Positions 1-8,177 are shown, counted from the stretch's first letter. The stretch is 42,541 nucleotides of DNA from Salinicola sp. (GCA_002695065.1 NZNW01000099.1:1-42541); one strand, 5' to 3'. The notes: generated by a model not told the origin, from the letters alone. Numbers and translations: made by a program.

Positions 1-1895
1 AGACCTTCTTCTACTGGTTCGCGACCCATCTGCACGTGGTGACGCTCTACTCCCAGGGCATCAACCAGTCGAGCAGCGGCACCGACAAGTGTCAGGCGAT
101 CATCAACTGCCACCTGGCCGGGGGCAAGATCGGGCTGCCGGGGGCCGGGCCGTTCTCGATCACCGGACAGCCCAATGCGATGGGCGGTCGTGAAGTCGGT
201 GGGCTGGCCAACCAGTTGGCCGCGCACATGGACTATCACACGCCGGGCGCCATCGATCGGGTCACCCGTTTCTGGCAGACGGCCTCGCTCGTGCCGACGT
301 TGCCGAACGAGCCGGGGCACAAGGCCGTGGAGCTTTTCGATGCCATCGAACGCGGCGAGATTCGCGCCATCTGGATCATGGCCACCAATCCGGTGGTCAG
401 CATGCCCGACGCCAACCGTATCAAGCGCATCCTGGCGGCCTGCCCGCTGGTCATCGTCTCCGACTGCATGGCCAACGCCGAAGTGCTGGAAGTGGCGGAT
501 ATCGTGCTGCCGGCCAGCAGCTGGGCGGAAAAGGATGGCACCGTGACCAATTCCGAACGCCGGATCTCGCGCCAGCGAGGGTTGCTTCGGCCGCCCGGTG
601 AAGCGCGCCACGACTGGTGGATCATGAGCCAGGTCGCGGCCGGGCTGGGCTTTGGCGAGGCGTTCGGCTACGCGCACCCCGCCGATATCTTCACGGAGCA
701 TGCACGGCTTTCGGGTTTCGAGAACCCCTCCGACAAACCGGGCGAGGATGCCAGGTTGTTCGACATATCCGGCCTCGCGGCGCTCGATCGTGCCGGTTAC
801 GAGGCGCTGGCGCCGATCCAGTGGCCAGTCAACGGTGGCGCCCCTCGGGGCACCGCCCGGCTGTTCGAGGATGGCCAGTTCGCCACGCCGGACGGCCTGG
901 CGAAACTGCTGCCGGTGCGCCCGCGGGGGCCGCAGCAGGAGATCAGCGTTCGGCGGCCGTTGCGACTCAACACCGGACGAATCCGCGACCAGTGGCACAC
1001 CATGACCCGTACCTGGCGCGCGTCTCGTCTGATGAATCATCGCCAGGAGCCGTTCGTCGAGATGCATCCCGCCGATGCCGAAAGCCATGGGATCGCCGAC
1101 CAGCAACTGGTCGAGCTCGATGGTGCCGGGGGGCGATACCGGGCGCGAGCACGACTGGCCAAGGGCCAGCGACGTGGCGAGCTTTTCGCGCCGATGCACT
1201 GGAACGACGCCTTCAGCGGCCAGGCCAAGATCGGCGGGCTGATCGCGCCGATCACCGATCCGGTCTCCGGTCAGCCGGAATCGAAACAGGGCGCGGTAAG
1301 CCTGAAACCGCTCGAGACGGCCTGGGAGGCGACATTGATCGTCGCCGGCGATCTCGCCGGGACGGTGGATCCACGCGACGACTGCGCGTACTGGACACGC
1401 ATTCCCATGGCTCACAGCCTGCGCTGGCAGCTCGCCGGCGAGCCGGCGCTGGAAAATCGCGACTGGCTGGCCTGGGCCGAGAGCCGGCTACCGCTCCCGG
1501 CGACACAGTGGAGCCGGGACAGCGCCCGGGAGCGGCTGCGCGCCAGCGGCCTCGAGGCGGGCCGACTGCGCTGGTGGCTGATGGTGGGGCCGCCGGCGGC
1601 GTTGCCGGCCCTGCACTGGCTGGATGCCTGTTTCGCCCGTGGGCCGGATGCGTCGCTGGATCCGGCCACGCGCCGACGCATCCTGGCCGGTTGTGCCAGC
1701 GGTGCCCGCGATCAGGGAGCGATCGTCTGCAGCTGCCACCAGGTCGGCCAGCGTTCGATCGTCGAGGCGGTCCGTGCCGGCGATGCCAGCGTCGAAGCGC
1801 TGGGCGCCAGGCTCGCCTGCGGTACCCAATGCGGCTCCTGCCTGCCGGAATTGAAATCCCTGCTCGAAGAGGAGAGCGCCCATGTCAGCGTATAA
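1..1895 (+). CDS. nasA: Assimilatory nitrate reductase catalytic subunit, C-terminal part
   Basis: This is the C-terminal part of a molybdopterin-dependent assimilatory nitrate reductase, which reduces nitrate to nitrite in the cytoplasm. The frame is already open at base 3, before the first ATG at 36, so the N-terminus lies outside the window. Visible parts are the end of the molybdopterin oxidoreductase domain (GINQSSSGTDK, then GGKIGLPGAGPFS), a molydopterin dinucleotide-binding domain (about visible residues 310-430), and a C-terminal BFD-like [2Fe-2S] domain with CSC followed by CGTQCGSC. That extra BFD domain is typical of NasA rather than of NapA or NarG. The 3' end overlaps cobA by 14 nt, which suggests translational coupling. 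The frame ends with TAA at 1893. Confidence 0.95.
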   Translation, partial: TFFYWFATHLHVVTLYSQGINQSSSGTDKCQAIINCHLAGGKIGLPGAGPFSITGQPNAMGGREVGGLANQLAAHMDYHTPGAIDRVTRFWQTASLVPTLPNEPGHKAVELFDAIERGEIRAIWIMATNPVVSMPDANRIKRILAACPLVIVSDCMANAEVLEVADIVLPASSWAEKDGTVTNSERRISRQRGLLRPPGEARHDWWIMSQVAAGLGFGEAFGYAHPADIFTEHARLSGFENPSDKPGEDARLFDISGLAALDRAGYEALAPIQWPVNGGAPRGTARLFEDGQFATPDGLAKLLPVRPRGPQQEISVRRPLRLNTGRIRDQWHTMTRTWRASRLMNHRQEPFVEMHPADAESHGIADQQLVELDGAGGRYRARARLAKGQRRGELFAPMHWNDAFSGQAKIGGLIAPITDPVSGQPESKQGAVSLKPLETAWEATLIVAGDLAGTVDPRDDCAYWTRIPMAHSLRWQLAGEPALENRDWLAWAESRLPLPATQWSRDSARERLRASGLEAGRLRWWLMVGPPAALPALHWLDACFARGPDASLDPATRRRILAGCASGARDQGAIVCSCHQVGQRSIVEAVRAGDASVEALGARLACGTQCGSCLPELKSLLEEESAHVSV

Positions 1896-2766
1896 CCCGT
1901 CACGCCCGGTATCGATCAAGGTGGGCCAATGGATGGCCCGCGTCTGGCAGACCGGCCGGGAGCGCCTGACGAACGAAGGTCGACGTTCGACGACAGGCAC
2001 GTCGTCGGCCGAGCGCGGCCACGTCTACCTGGTCGGGGCCGGCCCGGGGGCGGCGGATCTGCTGACGCTGCGTGCCGCGGGTCTGATCGAGCGCGCCGAG
2101 GCGATCGTCTACGACCGGCTGGTGGGCGAGGATATCCTGGCGCTGCTTCCACGGGGTTGCGAGCGTTACTACGTCGGCAAGGCGCGCGGCCACCACAGCG
2201 TGCCCCAGGCGGAGATCGGCCGCCTGATGGTGCGCCTGGCCCAGGCCGGCAAACGCGTGGTGAGGCTGAAGGGCGGTGATCCGGGCATCTTCGGCCGCCT
2301 GGGGGAAGAGCTTGCCGCGCTCGCCGAAGCCGGGATCCCGGCGGAGATCGTCCCCGGGATCACCGCCGCGTCCGGTGCGGTAGCGGCCATGGGGCTGCCG
2401 CTGACGGATCGCGCCCACGCCCAGCAGGTTCGCTTCATCACCGCCCAGGCCTGCCGTGAGGACCAGGCTCTGGACTGGCGTGATCTGTCACGGCGCGACG
2501 AGACGCTGGTGTTCTACATGGGTCTGAGTCATGTCGAAACCATCTGCGAAGAATTGATCGGCGCCGGGCTGCCCTCCGACTGGCCGATCATGCTGACCGC
2601 CAACGCCTCGCTGTCGCAACAGCAATCCCTGGTCGGTACGCTGGCGGACATGCCGGAGCGACTCGCCGCCAGCCCCTTGCCGTCGCCGTGCCTGATCGTG
2701 GTGGGTAGCGTGGTGACAATGGCCAGCGCCTGGGTCGGACGCGACGCGACGGCCACGGCTCGCTGA
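1882..2766 (+). CDS. cobA: Uroporphyrinogen-III C-methyltransferase (SUMT)
   Basis: This enzyme methylates uroporphyrinogen III twice to precorrin-2, using SAM, on the way to sirohaem, the cofactor of nitrite and sulfite reductases. The 294-residue protein shows the tetrapyrrole methylase motifs: [15 protein letters not shown] (about residue 51), the [13 protein letters not shown] loop (about 128) and PGITAASG (about 154). About 47 residues precede the first conserved strand, longer than in stand-alone SUMTs. This tail is rich in R, S and T and could be a non-conserved extension or a start called too early. The ATG at 1882 lies inside the nasA 3' end, so the gene is co-transcribed with nitrate reductase. 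That placement implies a job in supplying sirohaem for assimilatory nitrite reductase. Confidence 0.93.
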   Translation: MSAYNPSRPVSIKVGQWMARVWQTGRERLTNEGRRSTTGTSSAERGHVYLVGAGPGAADLLTLRAAGLIERAEAIVYDRLVGEDILALLPRGCERYYVGKARGHHSVPQAEIGRLMVRLAQAGKRVVRLKGGDPGIFGRLGEELAALAEAGIPAEIVPGITAASGAVAAMGLPLTDRAHAQQVRFITAQACREDQALDWRDLSRRDETLVFYMGLSHVETICEELIGAGLPSDWPIMLTANASLSQQQSLVGTLADMPERLAASPLPSPCLIVVGSVVTMASAWVGRDATATAR

Positions 2767-2818
2767 ACGGCACTGGGCAGGGTGGCCGCCGGCGCGTAAA
2801 CTCCGCGCCTTCCTCTCG

Positions 2819-2866
2819 ATCGGAAACGACCATGAGCCAGCCATCAGGAACGACCATGAGCCAGTT
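2819..2866 (+). repeat. 24-bp imperfect tandem duplication carrying RBS and start codon
   Basis: Two 24-bp copies (2819-2842 and 2843-2866) each contain a purine-rich ribosome binding site, the block AACGACCATGAGCCAG and an ATG in the same frame. The result is two consecutive start sites for the yjdM gene, at 2832 and 2856. The second copy has the better Shine-Dalgarno (AGGAA). Confidence 0.85.
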
Positions 2867-3197
2867 GCCTCCCTGCCCGCAGTGCGGTTCCGAATACACC
2901 TACGAAGATGCCAGCGTTCTCGTCTGCCCCGAATGTGCCCACGAGTGGACCCTCTCCGAGGCCACGAGCGGTGATGCCGACGACCGACGGGTTACCGATG
3001 CCCATGGCACGCCGCTCGTCGATGGCGACAGCATCACCGTGATCAAGGACCTCAAGATAAAGGGCTCTTCACAGGTGGTGAAAGTGGGCACCAAGGTCAA
3101 GAACATTCGTCTGGTCGATGGCGATCACGATATCGACTGCAGGATCGACGGTATCGGAGCGATGAAGCTCAAGTCCGAGTTCGTCAAGAAGGTCTGA
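2856..3197 (+). CDS. yjdM: YjdM/PhnA-type zinc-ribbon protein
   Basis: This small protein belongs to the YjdM (historically PhnA) family, whose molecular role is not settled; the old link to alkylphosphonate use came from neighbourhood in E. coli. An N-terminal zinc ribbon (CPQCG, then CPECAHEW) is followed by a small beta domain with the family-typical [20 protein letters not shown] and a [10 protein letters not shown] terminus. From the ATG at 2856 the product is 113 residues, close to the E. coli protein, and begins [11 protein letters not shown] just like the family. The upstream in-frame ATG at 2832 adds eight residues encoded by a duplicated copy of the start region. It follows cobA by about 90 nt on the same strand; no functional link with nitrate assimilation is evident. 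Confidence 0.9.
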   Translation: MSQLPPCPQCGSEYTYEDASVLVCPECAHEWTLSEATSGDADDRRVTDAHGTPLVDGDSITVIKDLKIKGSSQVVKVGTKVKNIRLVDGDHDIDCRIDGIGAMKLKSEFVKKV

Positions 3198-3235
3198 CAT
3201 CAACAGGGTCTGACATCAAGAAGCTCTGACATTGA
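3193..3235 (+). repeat. Three tandem copies, 16-bp period, at the yjdM stop
   Basis: TCTGACATCAA starts at 3193 and 3209, and a degenerate third copy, TCTGACATTGA, starts at 3225, giving an exact 16-bp period. The first copy contains the yjdM stop codon (3195-3197), so the array looks like slippage or duplication of the gene's end. Confidence 0.8.
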
Positions 3236-3324
3236 ATCGACGCCGGCTCCGGCGTTGGATCTATCGGGCTCTCTAGCCGTCGAGGCCGTCGATCGGCTTG
3301 GGATTCAGCATCACGGGTGGGGCC

Positions 3325-3795
3325 ATGATGGACTGGAATATCTCTCGGTTGGACCGCGCTGACACGCTCGGCATCGAAACGGTATCGCGTTGGACCTTCG
3401 GCGCCTGGGGCGGACTCCACCCGCACACGACCTTCGACGAATGGCGGGACGACACCCGCGAGGATTGCGGTGCCAGAGGCGTGCCTTCGGTATTCGTGGC
3501 CATGAACGATGGCGAGCCGATAGCTACCGCGAGCCTGACACTCAGCGACATGAGCACTCGGCCCGCCATGGGGCCCTGGCTCGCCTCCGTTTTCGTCCTG
3601 CCGGCCTGGCGCGGCCGCGGTATCGCCTCGGCATTGGTGGCGACGGTGGAGACCGAGGCCCGGGAAGCGGGTTGTCGGCGACTTTATCTCTACACACCCG
3701 ACCAGGTGGCGCTCTACGCGCGGCTGGGCTGGGTGCCCTTCGAATCCGTGATCTATCGTGGCGAGCGCGTCACGTTGATGCACCAGGACCTCTGA
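3325..3795 (+). CDS. GNAT family N-acetyltransferase
   Basis: This is a probable acetyl-CoA-dependent N-acetyltransferase of unknown substrate. The C-terminal half has the GNAT signature: the V-F-V-L strand, then PAWRGRGIASALV (the R/Q-x-x-G-x-G/A acetyl-CoA loop), and the late motif ALYARLGWVPFE. The frame can be extended to a TTG at 3298, but the ATG at 3325 (or 3328) follows GGGTGGGG and gives a normal-sized protein of about 156 residues, so it is preferred. The N-terminal half (WTFGAWGGLHPHTTFDEW) matches the single-domain GNATs found in many proteobacteria. It is convergent with the nitrate transporter, and the transporter's terminator begins at this gene's stop codon. Confidence 0.85.
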   Translation: MMDWNISRLDRADTLGIETVSRWTFGAWGGLHPHTTFDEWRDDTREDCGARGVPSVFVAMNDGEPIATASLTLSDMSTRPAMGPWLASVFVLPAWRGRGIASALVATVETEAREAGCRRLYLYTPDQVALYARLGWVPFESVIYRGERVTLMHQDL

Positions 3796-3822
3796 AAAAA
3801 GCCGCTACCCGGAGGCAGCGGC
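3795..3822 (-). terminator. Intrinsic terminator of the nitrate transporter
   Basis: On the minus strand a GCCGCT/AGCGGC stem with a 10-nt loop is followed by six T. It lies downstream of the transporter stop (3888) and abuts the stop of the convergent GNAT gene. Confidence 0.85.
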
Positions 3823-3887
3823 GAAGATCGCATGGACTCGCGATGGAGAGGGGCGTGATGACAAGGCGTCATCGCAGGGGCGCGCGC

Positions 3888-5252
3888 TCAGCCGGCAGCA
3901 GCCCCCCGCTCGGCATCCCGAGCGACATGGCGCTCGCCCTCGGCCTGGCGATAGGCCGCATCTTCGGTCGCTTCTGTCTCCGTGGAGAACCTGACCGCGA
4001 GCGCGAATAGCGAGGCGGCGATGACTGCCAGACCCAGATAGAAAAGACCCTGTTGATAGGAGAGCGATTCCGAGCGAAACAGGAAGCCGGCGGCCACGGC
4101 ACCGGCATTGCCGCCGGCACCGACGATCCCCGCCACCGCGCCCAGCGCCTGCTTGTTGATGAACGGCACGACCCCGAAGGTGGCGCCCTCCGCCATCTGC
4201 ACGAACAGGCTGAACACCAGCATGATGCCGATCGCTACGGCCAGGGTCTGCATCTGGGCGAAGCCCAGCAGTGCCACGCCCTCGCATAGCAGCGCGATGA
4301 ACAGCCAGCGCACGCGCCCCTTGAGTCCGCCGTTGCGCGCGAACAGGTCCGAGAACACGCCGCCGAGAGTGCGCGCGAACAGGTTCATCAATCCGAACAG
4401 CCCGGCGATCAGCCCCGCCGTGGCCAGGTCCAGCGAGAAGGTGTCGAAGAAGTAGATCGCGGCGATGTTGTTGATGGTGAGTTCCACGCCGAAGCAGGCC
4501 GCGTAGACCACGAACAGTGCCCAGACGCGGATGTCCCGGGCCGCGGCGATGAAGCTCTGCAGGGCGCCGTGTTCCCGGGTGGCCGGCGGCAGTTCGCCAC
4601 GCGCCCGCAGATCGCTGAAGTTTCCATCCGGCGCGTCCTGGGTGAAGCGGTAATAGGCCAGGCCGGTCAGCAACAGCACGATGCCGGGCACCACCATCGC
4701 CAGCCGCCAGCCCAGGGTCTCGCTGACACCCAGCATCAGCACGCCGGAAAACACCAGCGGCATCAGGATCTGCGTGGTGCCGCCACCGAGGTTGCCCCAG
4801 CCGGCGGTGGTGGCATTCGCCGTGCCGACCACGTTGGGCGCGAACATCACGGTGGAGTGGTACTGGGTGATGACGAAGGACGCGCCGATCGCGCCGATCG
4901 CCAGTCGAGCCAGCAGGAAGCTTTCGAAGCTGTCGGCCAGGCCGATCGACATGACCGGCAGCGATCCCAGGCAGAGCAGCCAAATGTAGGTCTTGCGCGG
5001 ACCGAGCCGGTCGCAGAGCAGCCCGATCACCAGTCTGACGACGATAGTGATGGCGACTGAGGCGATGATCGTGTTGCCGATCTGGCTCTTGGTCAGACCC
5101 AGGTCGTCGCGTACGACGGCCATCAGCGGGGCGATGCCGAACCAGCCGAAGAAGCAGACATGGAAGGCGAACCAGGATAGATGGAAGGCGCGCATCTGCG
5201 GCGTGGAGAAACTGAACAGGCGGATCTTGTTGGCTTTGTGGCGGATGTCCAT
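3888..5252 (-). CDS. MFS nitrate/nitrite transporter (NNP family)
   Basis: This is an inner-membrane nitrate uptake protein of the nitrate/nitrite porter branch of the major facilitator superfamily. The 454-residue sequence has about 12 hydrophobic segments, the MFS loop GLLCDRLGPRK after the second pair of helices, and the nitrate signature region ANATTAGWGNLGGG, where glycine-rich helices line the path. The start MDIRHKANKIRLF is preceded by GGAGAG. The family is usually called NarK, NasA or NrtP, so I give no symbol. The gene is monocistronic, ends in a strong terminator, and is preceded by its own sigma-54 promoter and ANTAR-type leader. It should therefore respond to both nitrogen limitation and nitrate, as assimilatory rather than respiratory transporters do. 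Confidence 0.93.
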   Translation of the reverse strand: MDIRHKANKIRLFSFSTPQMRAFHLSWFAFHVCFFGWFGIAPLMAVVRDDLGLTKSQIGNTIIASVAITIVVRLVIGLLCDRLGPRKTYIWLLCLGSLPVMSIGLADSFESFLLARLAIGAIGASFVITQYHSTVMFAPNVVGTANATTAGWGNLGGGTTQILMPLVFSGVLMLGVSETLGWRLAMVVPGIVLLLTGLAYYRFTQDAPDGNFSDLRARGELPPATREHGALQSFIAAARDIRVWALFVVYAACFGVELTINNIAAIYFFDTFSLDLATAGLIAGLFGLMNLFARTLGGVFSDLFARNGGLKGRVRWLFIALLCEGVALLGFAQMQTLAVAIGIMLVFSLFVQMAEGATFGVVPFINKQALGAVAGIVGAGGNAGAVAAGFLFRSESLSYQQGLFYLGLAVIAASLFALAVRFSTETEATEDAAYRQAEGERHVARDAERGAAAG

Positions 5253-5282
5253 GAAGATCTCTCTCCGATGGTGACGGGCATG

Positions 5283-5336
5283 AAAAAACGGCGTCCACCG
5301 CTCGTCATGCCGGGCATGAGAAGCGATGGACGCCGT
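5283..5336 (-). terminator. Attenuator terminator in the nitrate-transporter leader
   Basis: A perfect 10-bp stem (ACGGCGTCCA/TGGACGCCGT), further paired inside by CGCT/AGCG and TCATGC/GCATGA, is followed directly by six T on the minus strand. It lies between the promoter and the start codon at 5252, so transcription must read through it. It follows two ANTAR-type hairpins, which makes it the regulated terminator. Confidence 0.9.
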
Positions 5337-5352
5337 TGTCCGTTGCGGGCCT

Positions 5353-5368
5353 CGGCCGTCGTTGGCCG
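5353..5368 (-). promoter_or_regulatory. ANTAR target hairpin P2
   Basis: The stem CGGCC/GGCCG closes a six-base loop AACGAC. Adenine at loop position 1 and guanine at position 4 match the conserved pattern of RNA hairpins bound by ANTAR proteins. It lies just upstream of the attenuator. Confidence 0.75.
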
Positions 5369-5411
5369 GGCATCGCGATGATGGGTCGGGAGTCGTCTGA
5401 CGACGTCCCGG

Positions 5412-5431
5412 TCGGGCCGCCTTTGGTCCGA
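5412..5431 (-). promoter_or_regulatory. ANTAR target hairpin P1
   Basis: A seven-pair stem (TCGGACC/GGCCCGA, one A-C mismatch) closes the six-base loop AAAGGC, again with A at position 1 and G at position 4. It begins about 3 nt after the predicted transcription start and pairs functionally with hairpin P2. Confidence 0.72.
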
Positions 5432-5443
5432 ACTCATCGAGTC

Positions 5444-5460
5444 AAGCAGAAGGCGTACCA
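5444..5460 (-). promoter_or_regulatory. Sigma-54 promoter for the nitrate transporter
   Basis: TGGTACGCCTTCTGCTT has the -24 GG and -12 GC exactly 10 nt apart, as required by sigma-54. The predicted start is near 5434, giving a leader of about 180 nt before the ATG at 5252. Confidence 0.85.
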
Positions 5461-5548
5461 GAATCGCCGTTAGCGACGAGATTCAACAACATAAGCCCGA
5501 TCCCGTGATGCACGACGACGGAAGCGCGAGCGGATGGAGCCTCAGGTC

Positions 5549-5574
5549 GGTGCAACGACCCCGCTCACTGCACC
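5549..5574 (-). promoter_or_regulatory. Possible NtrC enhancer half-sites
   Basis: GGTGCA (5549-5554) and TGCACC (5569-5574) are perfect copies of the NtrC half-site and lie about 115-140 nt upstream of the predicted sigma-54 start, a normal enhancer distance. Their relative orientation is outward rather than the usual inward arrangement, and the partner half of each is weak, so this is tentative. Confidence 0.35.
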
Positions 5575-5623
5575 AACAACGTCTGGCGGGCGGTTCGAGG
5601 TCCTGGTTCAGGCTCGCCTGGGT

Positions 5624-6916
5624 TCAGAGGCGCTTCGAGGAGAGCATCTCTACCAGGTCGATCACGTTCTGGGCGACCTCGATCAGTGGCTTGCTCTGGT
5701 CCATGGCGGTCTTGCGGAGAAGCCGATAGGCCTCGTCCTCGGATAGCTGCCGGTGCGTCATCAGCAACCCCTTGGCGCGATCGATCCGCTTGCGATCGCG
5801 TAGTGTCCGGCGGGTAGTTTCGAGCTCGTCGCTGATCTGCTGCAGCCTGGCGTTCTGCAGCTGTACCAGGTCGATCAGCGAGCGACTGAAGCGTGAATCC
5901 ATCGTATTGGCGGTCAGGGCGCCAAGCCCCGCTGCCTGGTCCGAGGCCGGTACCTCCAGCAGCAGGTTCAGCGGAGCCGCCCACGGCTCCCCATTCAATG
6001 CCTCCTGCGGACCCGAGCCATTTTCGATGTCGCGTTCGGTCTGGACGATGCGCTCGCGGCAGCTGTGCTGAAGCTCCTCGACCAGACGATCCTCGATCCC
6101 CTTCATGGCGTCGATGCGCTGGGTGGCGATCGCGAACCACTGCTCGCCGGGATCGTCGAGATCGCCAGGTAGCGGTGTCTCCTGCGTCGCCAGTTCACGC
6201 AGCCGATCGATGGCGCCGTGAACCGGCTGGTCGAGCTCCCGGCGCCAACGAGAGGCCAGGTCGGCACTGGCGAATTCGGCGAAGGTCTCGAAGCAGCGCT
6301 GCTGGGCATCGATCAATTGGCGTAGCGTCTGGCGATGGGCCTCGTCGAAGGCGCCCAGCGTGAAGCCGAAGGCGCCGCAGGCGCGCTCCTGTCCGGCCAG
6401 CTCCTTGCCCTGGATGAAGTGGAACAGACACACCAGCACGCGGGTGATTTCGATGTCGCCGGCGGTATCCGCGGCTTCGAAGATGACCGATAGCAGGTTG
6501 CTGATCAGGCGGTTGAACAGCCGCACGGCGTCGTCCGCGGTCAGGCGGTGTGCGTCGATCTCCAGGCGGATGCCGGGGAGCGCATCGAGCCCGTGCCAGA
6601 CCGCGGCGACCCGGATCAGCAGGCGGGTGTTGGCGAGCCGGTGCGGGGCTCGGTCGGTTTGTGGGGTTGCCCACTCTTCGAGGCGCTGGCGAAGCGTGGT
6701 CTCGGCTTGCCGGCTGTCGGCGATACGCTGGCGGCGTTGCGTGGCGAAGCGTCGGCCTCGTGAGCCGAGGTAGATACTGGAGGCGCCGCGCTCGCGTTGC
6801 AGCGCATGCACGAAACGGCTGATGTCGCCGACGACGGCGGCGGTTTCCGCCAGGCCGGCCAACTGCTCGATCTCGGAAATCTTGGCCGCACGCAGCAGCC
6901 GGTCGATCGCTTCCAT
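5624..6916 (-). CDS. nasR: Nitrate-responsive antiterminator (NIT + ANTAR)
   Basis: This is a one-component nitrate/nitrite sensor that binds nascent RNA leaders and prevents termination. In this 430-residue protein an all-helical NIT sensing domain spans about residues 25-290, with the typical opening FVHALQRERGASSIYLGSRG and a later ERACGAFGFTLGAF. A C-terminal ANTAR domain of about 75 residues follows, including the helix DRKRIDRAKGLLMTHRQLSE and the pattern EAYRLLRKTAMDQSKPLIEV. This domain order and length match Klebsiella NasR. The gene sits directly upstream of, and on the same strand as, a nitrate transporter whose leader carries two hexaloop hairpins and an attenuator, which are its likely local target. 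The nas operon ending at the left edge is another likely target, but its leader is outside the window. Confidence 0.95.
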   Translation of the reverse strand: MEAIDRLLRAAKISEIEQLAGLAETAAVVGDISRFVHALQRERGASSIYLGSRGRRFATQRRQRIADSRQAETTLRQRLEEWATPQTDRAPHRLANTRLLIRVAAVWHGLDALPGIRLEIDAHRLTADDAVRLFNRLISNLLSVIFEAADTAGDIEITRVLVCLFHFIQGKELAGQERACGAFGFTLGAFDEAHRQTLRQLIDAQQRCFETFAEFASADLASRWRRELDQPVHGAIDRLRELATQETPLPGDLDDPGEQWFAIATQRIDAMKGIEDRLVEELQHSCRERIVQTERDIENGSGPQEALNGEPWAAPLNLLLEVPASDQAAGLGALTANTMDSRFSRSLIDLVQLQNARLQQISDELETTRRTLRDRKRIDRAKGLLMTHRQLSEDEAYRLLRKTAMDQSKPLIEVAQNVIDLVEMLSSKRL

Positions 6917-6993
6917 GGGTCACGAAGCCCTGTGTCGAATTATTGTTGTCGGAGTCATCTCGCCGATGCGCTGCCGGCGCATCGTTATCGCGG

Positions 6994-6999
6994 ATTATA
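6994..6999 (-). promoter_or_regulatory. Likely -10 element of nasR
   Basis: A perfect TATAAT on the minus strand lies about 78 nt upstream of the nasR ATG. No good -35 is visible at 16-18 nt. A 5-nt-loop inverted repeat (6965-6983) falls in the resulting 5' leader. Confidence 0.45.
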
Positions 7000-7014
7000 C
7001 CAAGGTCGTAACCG

Positions 7015-7053
7015 ACTCTACCGCGTACGCCGAAGAGGCGCACGCGGTAGAGT
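7015..7053. repeat. 12-bp perfect inverted repeat
   Basis: ACTCTACCGCGT and ACGCGGTAGAGT are separated by 15 nt that can pair further. It lies between the membrane-protein gene (stop at 7164) and nasR. It could end transcription of the upstream pair, but no T-run follows on either strand. Confidence 0.7.
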
Positions 7054-7163
7054 CTCGGCAAAGCGGCGGGAAGGGCGATCGAGGACTGCACAGACCCCTT
7101 GTGCGCCGCGAGACGGTTCGATCGATGACGAGGGGGCGGCAGGGGTGGCCGGGATCGGCGCGG

Positions 7164-7517
7164 TTAGCCTTCCTTCGAGCGAACTTCGTATTCGCCGTCG
7201 AGCACGCGCTGAGAGCGCCCGGAGGAGGCATCGCCGCCGTGGTCGGCGCTGCCGCCGGCGTACTGGGCCCGGGACGCGCGAACCTGCTCGGCGCGCTTGT
7301 TCATTCGATGGCGGAGAAACGGCAGCATCGCCCAACCGATGATCAGCAGGAAGAGGCCGAGCAGGGTGCCGATGATCAGCATGGCGCCGAACAGCAGCCA
7401 GGTCAGCAGCAGTCGGATGCCGCTGGCTCCCTGGCTGGGGCGGGACTGCTGAACGCGCTCGCGCCACTGCTGGGCGGCACGCCAGGCGGCGTTGTCCTTC
7501 TGGCGGTTGTCGGTCAT
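7164..7517 (-). CDS. Small membrane protein, function unknown
   Basis: This 117-residue protein has one long hydrophobic region (about residues 34-68), probably two tightly spaced membrane helices, bounded by a basic, glutamine-rich N-terminus and a basic RHRMNKRAEQVR stretch. The C-terminal tail is polar and ends VLDGEYEVRSKEG; a short acidic D/E-GEYE-V ending of this kind recurs in small gammaproteobacterial membrane proteins of unknown role. Its ATG overlaps the stop of the upstream PepSY gene by 4 nt (ATGA), so the two are translationally coupled. I do not recognise a function; a link with the neighbouring two-component system is only positional. Confidence 0.75.
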   Translation of the reverse strand: MTDNRQKDNAAWRAAQQWRERVQQSRPSQGASGIRLLLTWLLFGAMLIIGTLLGLFLLIIGWAMLPFLRHRMNKRAEQVRASRAQYAGGSADHGGDASSGRSQRVLDGEYEVRSKEG

Positions 7518-8002
7518 CCGTTGGCACTCCCAGTGTCGCGATGTTCGGAATTCAGCTCCTCGCGGTGCAGGTCGAGTTCGAACTGCGCTTGCTGCGCATT
7601 GTAGCCCTCGATCTCGACATGCCCATCACTATCGACCTCGAGCTCCGCGAAATGTTGCATCCCCTCGGCCCGGGCTTTCGAGAGCGCGGCATTCAACTCC
7701 TCCTTGGTCAGACCCCAGTCGGGGGCGATCGACTTCCGCTGACTCTCGCGCATCAACGTGCCCTCGTTCAGCGTCATCGCGACATCGAGTTCCCAGCCAT
7801 CGGCGCGCCAGCCTTCGATCTCGAATCGATTGTCATCGTGATCGGCATCCAGTTTCTCGTAGCGATTGAAACCGTAATCCTCGGCGCTGTTGAGCAGCTT
7901 CTCCAATTGACCGTAGGAGAGTGTGGTGTCACCCGCCAGGGCGTTGGCGCCGAAGCCTCCGCCGAGCGCGACGGCAGGGAGTACCCATAGACGATTTTTC
8001 AT
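7514..8002 (-). CDS. Exported PepSY-like protein
   Basis: This 162-residue protein has a signal peptide (MKNRLWVLPAVALGGGFGANALA, cleavage after ALA) and two PepSY-type repeats: about residues 28-80 (LEKLLNSAEDYGF... EIEGWRADGWELDVAM) and about 98-150 (EELNAALSKARAEG... EIEGYNAQQAQFELDL). PepSY domains are thought to act as periplasmic inhibitory or sensing modules, often beside two-component systems. The start is secured by a strong Shine-Dalgarno (AGGAGGT) at the right distance. It is divergent from another small PepSY protein and the regulator/kinase pair, and is the first gene of a two-gene unit. The partner it modulates is not evident. Confidence 0.82.
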   Translation of the reverse strand: MKNRLWVLPAVALGGGFGANALAGDTTLSYGQLEKLLNSAEDYGFNRYEKLDADHDDNRFEIEGWRADGWELDVAMTLNEGTLMRESQRKSIAPDWGLTKEELNAALSKARAEGMQHFAELEVDSDGHVEIEGYNAQQAQFELDLHREELNSEHRDTGSANG

Positions 8003-8114
8003 GACGGACCTCCTGAGGAGCGTTTTCCGGTAGGCGCTGATCGCGCCGGTCGGCCGTGGCCGACGCTATCACCCGTTATACGCGGGGGGACCTTGCCTCG
8101 AACTGACGACGACA

Positions 8115-8131
8115 TTCATGTTGCGTTAATC
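8115..8131 (+). promoter_or_regulatory. Candidate response-regulator box (11-bp direct repeat)
   Basis: TTCATG (8115) and the related TTAATC (8126) are spaced 11 nt apart, the repeat period used by OmpR/PhoB-family regulators. It lies in the divergent region between the two PepSY genes. Confidence 0.4.
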
Positions 8132-8177
8132 GCCCGTCGCTGGCCTGAACGGGGAGTCGCGTTCGACCGGCTGAATG

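Noticed and set aside
5549-5574. A canonical NtrC dimer site
   Set aside because: The two half-sites are perfect but point outward, and each lacks a good partner at the normal 5-nt spacing; kept only as a tentative feature.
7015-7053. Inverted repeat as an intrinsic terminator
   Set aside because: The stem is strong, but there is no T-run on either strand; listed only as a repeat.
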